A DNA stretch of 64,000 bases from Oscillospiraceae bacterium (GTDB taxonomy: Bacteria; Bacillota; Clostridia; Oscillospirales; Acutalibacteraceae): the NCBI GenBank assembly GCA_015066105.1, contig SVOY01000001.1, positions 62,001 to 126,000 of the forward strand, read 5' to 3'. Below, piece after piece: positions 16,153-26,700 of this stretch. The position numbers were made by a program, and so were the translations under genes. How positions within the stretch are numbered: the first letter of the stretch is position 1; the number at the start of each line of letters is the position of its first letter. Below the pieces are notes generated by a model. That model made no database searches. It saw only the letters and a program-made list of their open reading frames with translations, and had not been told where the DNA came from.

Positions 16153-17208
16153 ATGATGGACACAGCAAGAAAAAGCAAAAAAATAAAGCTCGGTAATATT
16201 TTTATCGGCGGCGACAGCAAGGTTACCGTGCAGTCAATGCTTAATGTTCCTGCTCACGATGTTGAGGGCAATGTCCGTCAGGCACTTGAGCTTGAGCAGG
16301 CAGGCTGTGAAATAATCCGCGTTGCCGTGCCTGATATTGAAACGGTGAAAACCGTTGCCGCTTTAAAGGAAAATATAAGCGTACCCCTTGTTGCAGATAT
16401 TCACTTTAACCACAAGCTTGCACTTGAAAGCCTTGAGGCAGGCGTTGACAAAATACGCATCAACCCCGGCAACATCGGTGCCGACGAAAACGTAAGGGCG
16501 GTTGCCGAGGCCTGCAAAAGAAGGGGAGTGCCCATAAGAATCGGTGTCAATTCCGGTTCCGTTGAAAAGGAAATCCTTGCAAAATACGGTGCCCCCACTC
16601 CCGAGGCAATGGCCGAAAGTGCAATGTATCACGTAAGGCTTTTGCAGAAATACGATTTTGACGATATCGTAATTTCAATAAAATCATCTAATGTAAAAAA
16701 TATGATTGCCGCTTACCGCAGGGTTTCTTCAATCTGCGATTATCCCTTGCATCTCGGTGTTACGGAATCGGGCACGGAGAGAATGGGGCTTATAAAATCT
16801 TCAATCGGTATCGGCTCACTTCTTTGTGACGGCATAGGTGATACAATCCGCGTATCCCTTACGGACAGCCCCGTTAAAGAGGTTTATGCAGGCTTTGACA
16901 TTTTAAAGGCGGTAGGCCTTGATAATTCAACCCCAAAGCTTGTTTCCTGCCCCACCTGCGGCAGAACAAAAATCGACCTTATCGGCCTTGCCAACAAGGT
17001 TGAAAAGGAGCTTCGCGGCATTAAAAAGAATATCACCGTTGCAGTTATGGGCTGTGTTGTCAACGGCCCCGGTGAGGCAAGAGAGGCCGATATCGGCATT
17101 GCGGGCGGTGACGGCGTTGCCGTAATTTTCAAAAAGGGCGAGGTTTTACGCAAGGTCAGCGAAGAAAACATACTTGATGAGCTTATGAAAGAAATAGAGA
17201 TGTTGTGA
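16153..17208 (+). CDS. ispG: 4-hydroxy-3-methylbut-2-en-1-yl diphosphate synthase (flavodoxin/ferredoxin)
   Basis: Penultimate MEP-pathway enzyme, a [4Fe-4S] protein; its product feeds IspH (also in this window, fused to S1). 351 residues. Seen: the TIM-barrel start (SKKIKLGNIFIGGDSKVTVQSM) and KIRINPGN. The cluster-binding domain has SCPTCGRT (two Cys) and VMGCVVNGPGEA (third Cys and the Asn-Gly-Pro-Gly loop). RBS AAGGAGG; two adjacent ATGs (16153, 16156) are equivalent choices. Its TGA forms part of a heptamer repeat. Confidence 0.98.
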   Translation: MMDTARKSKKIKLGNIFIGGDSKVTVQSMLNVPAHDVEGNVRQALELEQAGCEIIRVAVPDIETVKTVAALKENISVPLVADIHFNHKLALESLEAGVDKIRINPGNIGADENVRAVAEACKRRGVPIRIGVNSGSVEKEILAKYGAPTPEAMAESAMYHVRLLQKYDFDDIVISIKSSNVKNMIAAYRRVSSICDYPLHLGVTESGTERMGLIKSSIGIGSLLCDGIGDTIRVSLTDSPVKEVYAGFDILKAVGLDNSTPKLVSCPTCGRTKIDLIGLANKVEKELRGIKKNITVAVMGCVVNGPGEAREADIGIAGGDGVAVIFKKGEVLRKVSEENILDELMKEIEML

Positions 17209-17237
17209 GTAGTGAGTAGTAAGTAGTAAGTAGTAAG
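17202..17237 (+). repeat. GTAGTRA heptamer array, copy 3
   Basis: A one-off unit GTTGTGA (17202-17208) contains the ispG stop codon. It is followed in phase by GTAGTGA and three GTAGTAA units to 17236. A GTGTCC-tgc-GGACAC hairpin (17239-17253) comes next, just upstream of polC. Confidence 0.88.
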
Positions 17238-17278
17238 GGTGTCCTGCGGACACGGAAGGATAAAAGGAAAACATTAAA

Positions 17279-20200
17279 ATGAATAACAGTTTTGAACAAC
17301 TTTTCGGTGCTTTTTCAGAAGAAGCACTGCATCAGGCCTTTAAGGACTGTGAAATTGAAAATGTAAGAATAAGCATGGAAAAAAAGAGCATCGAGATTGA
17401 TGCTTTTTTTCCGCTTGTTGTAAATTATAAAGTTATAGAGGGTGCGGAGAATGCTTTAAGAGAAAAGCTTCTTGTAAATTCGGTAACAATCTTTCCTAGG
17501 ATGCCTGCGGAAAGCTTTTCAGAGGAGTATTATTCCTCCCTTGTGTTTGAGGCTAACCGCGCCATTGCCGCAACAAACGGCTTTTTTGCCCACAGCAGTG
17601 CACGCTTTGACGGCAGAACGCTTTACGTTGAGCTTTCTCACGGCGGCGGAGACATCTTAAAGGGTGTGGGTGCCGATGAGTTTATGAAAAGGCTTATCAA
17701 AAAACGCTTTTTGCGCGATGTTGAGGTGCAGTTCTGCGGACAGACGGAGCTTTCCATAAGCGACGAGGAAATAGAAGCCTTTCATAAAAAGGCAGAGGAG
17801 GAAAACCTGCTCAAAAAGGGCATTGACCCCGCCTTTGCCGCTCCCTCAAAGCCGAAGGAGCATAAGATTGTTGAGGGCATACCTCTTTATCTTGAAACGG
17901 CAAAGCCGATTTTCGGCAACAAAATCACAAAAAATCCCCGCCCCCTCAGGGAAATTTCACCCGAGGACGGCTCCTGCGTTGTGTGGGGTGATGTTTTTGC
18001 CTTTGAAACAAGAGAAACCCGTGACGGCAGAAGCAACATCGTAACCTTCAACATCACCGACGGCACATACTCCTATACCTGCAAAATTTTTGACCGCAAG
18101 GAAATCTGCGAAAACATAATTGATAAGGTAAAAGACGGCGTTACCGTTATGATAAGGGGCGACCTTGCCTTTGATAAATTCTCCGGCGAAAATGTAATTT
18201 CACCAAGAGCTATAAGCCTTGTTGAAAAAATCAAAAAGACCGACGATGCCGAAGAAAAGCGCGTTGAGCTTCACCTTCATACAAAAATGTCAATGATGGA
18301 CGGTATGACCGATGCTGCGGCCCTTGTCAAGCGCGCAATCTCATGGGGTCACAAGGCTATTGCCATTACCGACCACGGCGTTGTTCAGGCTTACCCCGAG
18401 GCCGTTGGTGCGGCAGGCGGCAAAATCAAAATCCTCTACGGTATGGAGGGCTATTTTATGGACGATACCGAAATGAATTTTGAAACCTGGAAAAAGGGCA
18501 AAAACAAGTATTTCCATCAGATTCTTATTGTCCGTAACCTTACGGGCCTTAAAAACCTTTACAAGCTTATTACCCTTTCAAACCTTCAGTATTTCCACAG
18601 ACGACCCATTATTCCCAAAAGTGAGCTTATTAAGCACCGTGAGGGTCTTATTGTGGGCAGTGCCTGTGAGGCAGGTGAGGTTTACCGCGCCATTGCAGAG
18701 GGAAAAAGCGACGAGGAAATTCTGAAAATTGCCTCCTTCTACGATTATCTTGAAATTCAGCCCTGCGGCAACAACGAATATATGATAAGAAGTGAAAGGT
18801 TTCCTCATGTCAACTCCGTTGAGGATATACGCAACTTCAACCGCAAGGTTATTCACGTTGCCGATGCCCTCGGCAAAATGGTTGTTGCAACCTGTGACGT
18901 TCACTTCATTGACCCGGGCGATGCAAAGTACCGTGCCATTCTTATGGCAGGTCAGGGCTTCCCCGATGCGGATAATCAGGCACCGCTTTATTTCCGCACA
19001 ACAGAGGAAATGCTTGCTGAGTTTGATTATCTCGGTGAGGAAACCGCAAGGGAAATTGTAATAACCAACACAAATAAAATTGCCGATATGGTGGAAAAAA
19101 TCATCCCCATACCCAGCGGCAACTATCCTCCCTCACTTGAGGGTGCCGACGAGGAGCTGACAAGGCTCTGCTGGGAGAGGGTAAAGGACCATTACGGTGA
19201 CCCCGTGCCCGAATATGTTGCAAAAAGGCTCGATAAGGAGCTTACCTCCATTATCAAGCACGGCTTCGGTGTTCTTTATATGATTGCGCAGAAGCTTGTT
19301 AAAAACTCCAACGAGAACGGCTATCTTGTAGGCTCACGAGGCTCTGTAGGCTCGTCCTACGTTGCCAATGCCTCGGGTATTTCCGAGGTTAACCCCCTTG
19401 CTCCCCATTACCGCTGTCCAAAATGCCGCTACAGTGAGTTCTTTTTAAACGGTGAGATTGGCTCAGGCTATGACCTTCCGCCCAAAAGCTGTCCCAACTG
19501 CGGCACCGATCTTATCCGTGACGGCCACGATATTCCCTTTGAAACCTTCCTCGGCTTCAAGGGTGACAAGAGCCCCGATATCGACCTTAACTTCTCGGGT
19601 GAATATCAGTCAAGAGCTCACCGCTACACGGAAACGCTTTTCGGTGACGGCCACGTATTCAAGGCGGGTACAATCGCTTCCGTTGCCGATAAAACGGCCT
19701 ACGGCTACGTTAAAAAATATCTGCAGGAAAGAGACATTGTTGTAAGCCGTGCCGAGGAGGACAGACTCACAAGGGGCTGTACCGGTGTAAAGCGTACAAC
19801 GGGTCAGCACCCGGGCGGTATGGTTGTTGTGCCCAATGAGTTTGTTTTCTCTGACTTCACTCCCATTCAGCATCCTGCTGACGATGCCAAGAGCGACACC
19901 CGTACAACCCACTTTGATTTCCACGCGCTTCACGATACAATTCTGAAGCTTGATAATCTGGGCCATGATGTTCCCACGCTTTATAAATATCTTGAGGACC
20001 TTACGGGCATACCCGCAATGGAAACGGATATCTGTGACCCGAAAATCTATGAGCTCATTTTAAGTCCCGAGCCTCTGGGCGTTACGGCAGAGGACATTGA
20101 CTGCCCCACGGGTACGCTTTCAATTCCCGAAATGGGCACTCCCTTTGTTATTCAGATGCTTCTTGACGCTCAGCCGAAAAACTTCTCAGACCTTCTGCAG

Positions 20201-21013
20201 GTTTCGGGCCTTTCTCACGGCACCGATGTTTGGCTCGGCAACGCTCAGGAGCTTATCAAAAACGGCACCTGCACAATTTCAGAGGTTATCGGTACCCGAG
20301 ATAATATTATGGTTTATCTTATGCATAAGGGTGTTGAGCCGAGCGTTGCCTTCAAGATTATGGAAATTGTCCGTAAGGGTAAGGCAACAAAGCTCCTTAC
20401 CGACGAGCATATTCAGATTATGAAGGATAACGGTGTTGAGCAGTGGTACATTGACTCCTGTATGAAAATCAAGTATATGTTCCCCAAGGCTCACGCCGCC
20501 GCTTACGTAAGTGCGGCACTTCGCCTCGGCTGGTACAAGATTTACTATCCTCTTGAATATTACGCCGCCTTTATGACGGTGCGCGGCGGAGACCTTGAAG
20601 CCGTTACCGTGCTCAAGGGCAGAGATGCTGTTAAGCGCAGAATGGCAGAAATCAAAATGAAGGGTAACGATGCTCAGCCCAAGGAGCTCAATATGTATCC
20701 CACACTGCAGGTTGTAAATGAGATGATGGCACGAGGAGTCGAATTCCTTCCTATTGACATTTATAAGTCAGACGCTCTTACCTACAAAATTGAGGACGGA
20801 AAAATCCGTATGCCCTTCGGTGCACTCAGCGGTGTTGGTGACAATGCGGCAATAGCCCTTGCAAAAGCAAGAGAGGGTGCAAACGAGTTCGTTTCAATCG
20901 ATGACTTTGCTCAGAAGGCCAGCGCATCCTCCTCAACCGTTGAGGCTTTGCGCCAGGTGGGTGCCTTCGGCAATCTGCCCGAGACAAGGCAGATGAGTCT
21001 GTTTGATTTTTAA
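17279..21013 (+). CDS. polC: DNA polymerase III alpha subunit, PolC type, without exonuclease insert
   Basis: Main Gram-positive replicase. 1244 residues against about 1430 for typical PolC. Order seen: N-terminal domain, OB fold (VVWGDVFAFETRE), PHP domain with ELHLHTKMSMMDG (about 330), ITDHGVVQA, and CDVHFIDPGD. A zinc-binding segment (CPKC ... CPNCG, about 710) is followed by the catalytic palm SPDIDLNFSGEY (about 765), GQHPGGMVVVP and MFPKAHAAAYV. The PHP domain is normally interrupted by a roughly 180-residue DnaQ-like 3'-5' exonuclease (FDVETTGL). Here KILYGMEGYFMDD joins a short linker directly to KYFHQILIVRNLTGLKNLYKL. The frame is intact, so this is a domain loss, not a break. Confidence 0.96.
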   Translation: MNNSFEQLFGAFSEEALHQAFKDCEIENVRISMEKKSIEIDAFFPLVVNYKVIEGAENALREKLLVNSVTIFPRMPAESFSEEYYSSLVFEANRAIAATNGFFAHSSARFDGRTLYVELSHGGGDILKGVGADEFMKRLIKKRFLRDVEVQFCGQTELSISDEEIEAFHKKAEEENLLKKGIDPAFAAPSKPKEHKIVEGIPLYLETAKPIFGNKITKNPRPLREISPEDGSCVVWGDVFAFETRETRDGRSNIVTFNITDGTYSYTCKIFDRKEICENIIDKVKDGVTVMIRGDLAFDKFSGENVISPRAISLVEKIKKTDDAEEKRVELHLHTKMSMMDGMTDAAALVKRAISWGHKAIAITDHGVVQAYPEAVGAAGGKIKILYGMEGYFMDDTEMNFETWKKGKNKYFHQILIVRNLTGLKNLYKLITLSNLQYFHRRPIIPKSELIKHREGLIVGSACEAGEVYRAIAEGKSDEEILKIASFYDYLEIQPCGNNEYMIRSERFPHVNSVEDIRNFNRKVIHVADALGKMVVATCDVHFIDPGDAKYRAILMAGQGFPDADNQAPLYFRTTEEMLAEFDYLGEETAREIVITNTNKIADMVEKIIPIPSGNYPPSLEGADEELTRLCWERVKDHYGDPVPEYVAKRLDKELTSIIKHGFGVLYMIAQKLVKNSNENGYLVGSRGSVGSSYVANASGISEVNPLAPHYRCPKCRYSEFFLNGEIGSGYDLPPKSCPNCGTDLIRDGHDIPFETFLGFKGDKSPDIDLNFSGEYQSRAHRYTETLFGDGHVFKAGTIASVADKTAYGYVKKYLQERDIVVSRAEEDRLTRGCTGVKRTTGQHPGGMVVVPNEFVFSDFTPIQHPADDAKSDTRTTHFDFHALHDTILKLDNLGHDVPTLYKYLEDLTGIPAMETDICDPKIYELILSPEPLGVTAEDIDCPTGTLSIPEMGTPFVIQMLLDAQPKNFSDLLQVSGLSHGTDVWLGNAQELIKNGTCTISEVIGTRDNIMVYLMHKGVEPSVAFKIMEIVRKGKATKLLTDEHIQIMKDNGVEQWYIDSCMKIKYMFPKAHAAAYVSAALRLGWYKIYYPLEYYAAFMTVRGGDLEAVTVLKGRDAVKRRMAEIKMKGNDAQPKELNMYPTLQVVNEMMARGVEFLPIDIYKSDALTYKIEDGKIRMPFGALSGVGDNAAIALAKAREGANEFVSIDDFAQKASASSSTVEALRQVGAFGNLPETRQMSLFDF

Positions 21014-21043
21014 TTACAAAAAATAAAAAAATGTAAAAACATA

Positions 21044-21072
21044 TTGCAAAAATAAAAATAAAGAGTTAAAAT
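21044..21072 (+). promoter_or_regulatory. Promoter of the CREST-like gene
   Basis: TTGCAA, 17 nt, TAAAAT, followed by AAAGGAGGAA and the ATG at 21094. Confidence 0.7.
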
Positions 21073-21093
21073 GTCAACAAAGGAGGAATAAAA

Positions 21094-21921
21094 ATGGAAT
21101 TAAACTTTATTGACTGGCCGTCATTTAAAGATGTAGTTCTTGAAGGCGGCACAACTCTTGCCGAGTACTGTGCACAGTATGCGGCAGTTCAGACAAACTG
21201 GGTTTATACCCTCGCAGCATTTATCTGTATTGCAATTCTGCTCATTAAAAAGAACAAAAAGTGGTATTGGTATATGTTCATTATTCTTTATATGATCATG
21301 TCCGTTACTTCGGTAGGTATGCACACCGCAAACTACGGTGAATTCCAGCCCGGTGTTCTTACAACAAAGCTCCTTGCAAGCTACATTGATATGTCCTTTA
21401 CAGAGCTTGTAGCCTGGTCGGGCGTTTGCTGCTTTGCATTTGAGTTTTATCAGAGTGCGAGCGAAAGGAAAAAGAGGAATATTTTCCTTATATCCGTTAC
21501 GGTGATTATGGCTATTGTTCTTACCGTGCTTACATATGAGGTATTTGTGCTTCACGACAGACCGCTTTACATCGGCGGCGGCGGAGCTCCCATGGACGGT
21601 AAAACCGGCGGCCTTTCCCTTGCGGAATTCGGTTGCTTCCTTACGGCACTTCCCATTCTTTATCTTCTCGGTGCAAACTTCAAAAAGATGGCTTCATCAG
21701 AAAAAATTCTCTTTGTTCTTATTATTCTTACCTTCCTTGTTGCCTTCATTATCACTTCACTCTGGGGCGATAACGAAATCAACACCTTCATTCTCGGCAA
21801 CATCCACGGCCACTCAATCTGGCACATTCTCACAGCTCTTGCAATGCTTGAGGTTGTATTCTGGGTTGACCAGCGCACAGTGAATCAGATGCTTCGTGAG
21901 GCAGGGCTTAAGGAAATCTAA
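21094..21921 (+). CDS. Seven-helix membrane protein, possible CREST (ceramidase/PAQR-like) hydrolase
   Basis: 275 residues with about seven hydrophobic helices. I do not recognise a named family with certainty. Polar residues inside the helices follow the CREST superfamily pattern: Ser/Thr and His in SVTSVGMHTANYG (helix 2-3), Asp in SYIDMSFTELVAW, and paired His in HGHSIWHILTAL near the C-terminus. In that superfamily these coordinate zinc for amide or ester hydrolysis of lipids. The function is therefore a guess from residue spacing only. It has its own promoter and terminator, and the next gene is a sodium symporter. Confidence 0.6.
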   Translation: MELNFIDWPSFKDVVLEGGTTLAEYCAQYAAVQTNWVYTLAAFICIAILLIKKNKKWYWYMFIILYMIMSVTSVGMHTANYGEFQPGVLTTKLLASYIDMSFTELVAWSGVCCFAFEFYQSASERKKRNIFLISVTVIMAIVLTVLTYEVFVLHDRPLYIGGGGAPMDGKTGGLSLAEFGCFLTALPILYLLGANFKKMASSEKILFVLIILTFLVAFIITSLWGDNEINTFILGNIHGHSIWHILTALAMLEVVFWVDQRTVNQMLREAGLKEI

Positions 21922-21925
21922 AATT

Positions 21926-21957
21926 AAGGGGGCTGTAATTTTTTGCAGTCCCTTTTA
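21926..21957 (+). terminator. Terminator after the CREST-like gene
   Basis: AGGGGGCTG ... GCAGTCCCTTTT; an imperfect stem with a T-rich loop and tail. Confidence 0.7.
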
Positions 21958-21971
21958 ATTTCTTTAAAAGG

Positions 21972-22000
21972 TTGACAAATTATTACTCTTGTGTTAAGAT
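21972..22000 (+). promoter_or_regulatory. Promoter of the putP-type gene
   Basis: TTGACA, 17 nt, TAAGAT, about 48 nt before the start codon. Confidence 0.82.
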
Positions 22001-22048
22001 TAAGAATAACTTTATCGCAGTAAAGCGAAAAACAAAGGAGATTTCAAA

Positions 22049-23551
22049 ATGACCTCACAACTTTTAGCATTTATTCTTTATTTCCTGCTTGTTCTCGGAA
22101 TAGGTGTATTTTTTATGTTCCGTACAAGAAACGGCGGTGATAAGGATTATTTCCTCGGCGGACGCTCAATGGGTCCCTGGGTTACGGCAATGAGCGCTCA
22201 GGCCTCGGATATGAGCGGCTGGCTTCTTATGGGCTTCCCCGGCAGTATTCTTGCTTTCGGTATGGGCCAGGTGTGGATTGGTATAGGCCTTGCACTGGGC
22301 ACAATCGCGAACTGGATTTTTATTGCAAAAAGGCTCCGTAATTTTTCAAAGGCCGCAAAGGACTCTATCACCCTTCCTCAGTATATGACAAACCGTTTTC
22401 TTGCAACAAGTCCGGCATTGCAGATTATCTGCGCCGTGGTTTTTCTTGTGTTCTTTACGGTTTACGTTGCATCATCCTTCGTTGCAGGCGCAACTGTTCT
22501 CACCTCGGTTGTTCCTCAGCTTCAGGGTAAGGAAAGCATAGCACTTCTTATTTTTGCACTTATCATTATTGCTTACACCTTCTCAGGTGGCTTTAAGGCT
22601 GTTTGCTGGACAGACTTTTTCCAGGGCCTTATGATGCTTGTTGCTCTTCTTGCAGTTCCCGTTGTTATTCTTGTAACCAAGGAGCTTGACCCTGCAAACC
22701 TTAACTTTATGGGCACAGACGGCGTAATGAACACCTTCGGCACAAATCCCTTTGCCGCAAAGCCTCAGGAGATTATCTCAGGCCTTGCATGGGGTCTCGG
22801 ATACTTCGGTATGCCTCACATTCTTGTAAGATTTATGTCTATCAAAAAGGCATCAATGATTAAAACCTCTTCAACTGTTGCTATTATCTGGGTTATTCTT
22901 TCACTCGGTGCCGCCATTGTTATTGCAATTCTCGGCAGAATGATGATGGGCGCAGAGCTTGTAGCCGCAGGTAAGCAGGCAAGCATTTTCATTGAGCTTG
23001 TAACAGATTTGTTCCCCGGTTTTATTGCAGGTCTTCTTCTTTCGGCAATCGTTGCCGCCGCAATGAGCACTGCCGATTCTCAGCTTCTGGTTGCATCCTC
23101 ATCCTTCACAAGTGATATTTATAAGGCTGTTTTCAGAAAAAAGGCATCTGATAAGGAAACACTCTGGGTGGGCAGGCTTGTTGTTATCATTGTTGCTGTA
23201 ATTGCTTATTTTATCGCAAACAGCAAGGGCAGCGGTGCTCAGGCAATTATGAATATGGTTGAAAATGCCTGGGGCGGCTTCGGTGCCTCCTTCGGCCCCG
23301 TTATTATCCTTTCACTTTTCTGGAAGAGAACAACCTACAAGGGCGCAATCGCAGGCGTTGTTTGCGGTGCGGTTGTTGACGTGCTCTGGCTTGTTTTCCT
23401 TACCTCCTCAACTGGAATTTACGAAATTCTTCCCGGATTTATTGCCGGTCTTCTGGCCTGCGTTGCAGTCAGCCTTATCGATAAGGCACCTTCAAAAGAG
23501 GTTGTTGAAATTTTTGAAAAGGCAACTGCCAAGGGTTATGACGAAGAATAA
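22049..23551 (+). CDS. putP: Sodium:solute symporter, PutP (proline) type
   Basis: A 500-residue SSS-family transporter with about 13 membrane segments. Seen: the first-helix and SLC5 signature region (DYFLGGRSMGPWVTAMSAQASDMSGWLLMG), the sodium-site segments (SGGFKAVCWTDFFQG), and AAMSTADSQLLVASSSF. The close match to PutP over the MSAQASDMSGWLLMG stretch favours L-proline as substrate, but related SSS members differ subtly. Strong promoter upstream and a terminator downstream; monocistronic. Confidence 0.92.
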   Translation: MTSQLLAFILYFLLVLGIGVFFMFRTRNGGDKDYFLGGRSMGPWVTAMSAQASDMSGWLLMGFPGSILAFGMGQVWIGIGLALGTIANWIFIAKRLRNFSKAAKDSITLPQYMTNRFLATSPALQIICAVVFLVFFTVYVASSFVAGATVLTSVVPQLQGKESIALLIFALIIIAYTFSGGFKAVCWTDFFQGLMMLVALLAVPVVILVTKELDPANLNFMGTDGVMNTFGTNPFAAKPQEIISGLAWGLGYFGMPHILVRFMSIKKASMIKTSSTVAIIWVILSLGAAIVIAILGRMMMGAELVAAGKQASIFIELVTDLFPGFIAGLLLSAIVAAAMSTADSQLLVASSSFTSDIYKAVFRKKASDKETLWVGRLVVIIVAVIAYFIANSKGSGAQAIMNMVENAWGGFGASFGPVIILSLFWKRTTYKGAIAGVVCGAVVDVLWLVFLTSSTGIYEILPGFIAGLLACVAVSLIDKAPSKEVVEIFEKATAKGYDEE

Positions 23552-23567
23552 TTAAATAAAAAAATCT

Positions 23568-23610
23568 GCGGAATGTTGTTGCAGTCAAAGCAATGACATT
23601 CCGCTTTTTT
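23568..23610 (+). terminator. Terminator after putP
   Basis: GCGGAATGT ... ACATTCCGC with a 19-nt loop containing a second short pairing, then T6. Confidence 0.9.
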
Positions 23611-23648
23611 ACTGTCCATAAAATGTCTCTTCTGAAAAATAATAAGCA

Positions 23649-23677
23649 TTGAAAAAAAGTGCAGTGTGTTGTATAAT
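23649..23677 (+). promoter_or_regulatory. Promoter of addBA
   Basis: TTGAAA, 17 nt, TATAAT. The ORF-track TTG start of addB is the first base triplet of this -35 box, so the longer protein is not real. Confidence 0.85.
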
Positions 23678-23705
23678 AGGCACATCAAAGCAAAAGGAGA
23701 AGGCT

Positions 23706-26700
23706 ATGCTTAATTTTATTATCGGTGCAAAGGGCGGCGGCAAAACCGCAAGGGCTCACCAAATTCTCGGTGAAGCGGTCAGAAGGGGAGAAAAGGCAAT
23801 GCTTATTGTCCCCAAGCAGTTTACCTTTCAGAGCGACAAAAGAATACTTGAGCTTTTAGGTCCCCGCCTTGCCTGTGAGGTTGAGGTGCTTTCCTTTTCG
23901 CGCCTTGCCACGGTTGTGCTGCAGACCTTCGGCGGCATAGCCCGCCCCGTTGCAAAGCAGGGTGCAAGGAATATTCTTATGTCCCTTGCCGTTGAAGCCG
24001 TAAGTGATAAGCTTGTGGTTTTTGCAAGGCATAAAAACGAAATTGCTGTTGTTACAAGAATGCTTGACACCCTTGACGAAATGAAAAAAGAGGGCATCAG
24101 CCTTGATGAATTTGAAAAAAGCACTTCTCAGCTTGAGGATAAGCTTCTTAAGGAAAAGGCCCGCGAAACCGCACTTATCCTTCGCGCCTACGAGGCAACG
24201 GTTGCGCAGAATTATTTTGACGATGCTGACCTTCTTTCCTTTGTTGCCGATACCCTTAAGGGGAAGGATTTCTTCACGGACAAAACCCTTGTGATTGACG
24301 GCTTTTCCTATTTTACAAAGCCGGAGCTTGATATAATTTTAACCGCCCTTTACAGCGCAAAGGATGTTTACGTAACCCTTACAAGCGATGATATAAATAA
24401 AAAGGACGAGCTTTCGCCCTTTGCCTTCTGTAATGAAAGTGCAAGAAAGCTCCGCCTTATTGCGGGCAACAACGGTGTCTCCCACGGCAGGGTGATTGTC
24501 TGCGAAAGAAATGCAGCTGACTTTGACGGAGCGTTATTATGCCTTGAGGGTGAGCTTTATAAGCCCTTGCCCCGTACCTTTGAAAAAGCGGGCGGCGCAA
24601 TTACTCTCACCTCGGCATCAACCCTTCTTTCCGAATGTGACTTTGTTGCAAGAAAAATAAAAAAGCTTTTAAGAAGCGGCAGATACCGTTGCCGCGATAT
24701 TGCCGTGTGCTACCGCAACGCTGACGGCTATGAAAGGCAGCTTCGCCACGCACTGAAAAAATACGGCGTGCCGCTTTTTGAGGATAAAAGGCAGAATATT
24801 GAAAACCAACCCCTCGTTGCCTTTATCTCCTGCCTTATTGAGCTTATAGCCTCAGGCTTTGACTCGGACTCTGTTTTCCGCCTTTGCAAAACGGGGCTTA
24901 TGGGTATTACTGCCGAGGAAATTTCAGAAATTGAGAATTACTGTTTTATGTGGGATATAACGGGCAGAAAATGGCTTTCGCCCTTTACGGAAAATCCCGA
25001 CGGCCTCGGTGAAAAAATGACGGCGGAAAGGGCGGCGGCTCTTGAGCGCATAAACACCGTGAGAGAAAAAATAGTCACCCCCGTGCAAAGCCTCAGGGAT
25101 AGCTTTGAGGACAAAAACGGCAGGCAGGCCGTTAAGCTCATCTATGACTTTTTAAGAAATAACGGCGTTGATGAACGGCTTAAGGAATATGCCGTGGGCC
25201 TTGAGCAGTCGGGGCTTATTGAGCTTGCCCTTGAGCAGGAGCAGGTGTGGGATATTGTGATGGAGTGCTTTGACGAAATTGCTTGCACCCTTGATGAAAA
25301 TGCCGTTTCGGCTGAGCGCTTTTGTGAAATATTTACGCTTGTAACAGCGTCAAAAAGCCTCGGCAAGCTGCCCGACGGCTTTGATGAGGTAATGCTCTGC
25401 CCGGCAGAAAGAATGCTTACAAACAATCTTCCCGTTGTGTTTGTTATGGGCCTTAATGCCGGTGTTTTCCCTGCCTCGGCAGGAGAACACGGCATTTTCT
25501 CCCAAAGGGAAAAGGACAGCTTCAGAAGCCTCGGCATTGACCTTGGCGAGGATACGGGCAGCTTTGTGCTTAAGGAAAGATTTCTCCTTTACAATGCTCT
25601 TGCTTCGGCCTCAAAGGAGCTTCATCTCACCTTCTGCAACACGGGCAGCGGCGGCGAAAAGCTTACACCCTCTGAGGCGGTTGACGAAATAAAGCGCATT
25701 TTCCCCTTGCTTAAAATTGAAAGCGAAAAAACGGAAAAGGAGCTTGAGCTTGTTGAAAGTGAGCAGTCTGCCTTTGAGCTTATGGCCAAAAGCTGGACCC
25801 TTGAAACGCCCTTTATTACAAGTCTGAAAAAATATTTCTCCGATAAAGGCGGATATGCCGAGCGCCTTGCGGCGATAAGAAGAGCCGTTGACGGTGAGGA
25901 TTTTGCCTTCAGAGACGGCGAAAACGCCGTGACACTTTTCGGCGAAAATATGAGCTTTTCCGCTTCAAAGCTTGAGGATTACGGAAAATGCCCCTTCCTG
26001 TTTTTCTGCCGTTACGGCCTTAAGGCAAAGCCGAGAATAAAGGCAAGACTTGATGCCTCGCAAAGCGGCACCGTCATCCACCACGTGCTGGAGGTGCTTC
26101 TTAAAAAGTACAAGGGCAAGGAGTTTCTTGAGCTCAGCGACGAAAAGCTGAAAATTGAAATCGGCATTATTCTTAAGGAATATATGGACGAAAGCATGGG
26201 CAGTGACGAAGGTAAAACCGAACGCTTTAACTACCTTTATTACCGCACGGGCAAAATTCTTGAATTCATTATGCTTCGCATTAAGGCTGAATTTGAGCAG
26301 AGTGACTTTGCCCCCTGCGATTTTGAGCTTCGCATAGGCAAGGGGGCGGATGTTGAGCCTATGGTGCTTCCCCTTGAAAGGGGCAGTGCATCGCTTTACG
26401 GCTTTATTGACCGCGTTGACAGCCTTGACCTTGACGGGAAAAGATATATCAGGATAGTTGACTATAAATCGGGCGAAAAGAAGTTTAAATTATGCGACGT
26501 AATGGCAGGTATGAATATGCAGATGCTGCTTTATCTTGTAAGCATCTGGCGTAACGGCAAGGGCTATTACGAAAACATAACCCCCTCGGGTGTGCTTTAT
26601 TTCCCTGCAAGGATTTCGCCTCTTTCCGCAGAGCGTGAGACCGACGGTGAGGTGCGGCTTACAAACCGCCTTAAAAGCGCACAGATGAGCGGTATGCTCG

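Noticed and set aside
23649-23705. N-terminal extension of AddB
   Set aside because: The TTG start is the -35 box of a consensus promoter; ATG 23706 has a strong RBS and begins directly at the conserved LNFIIGAKGGGKT.
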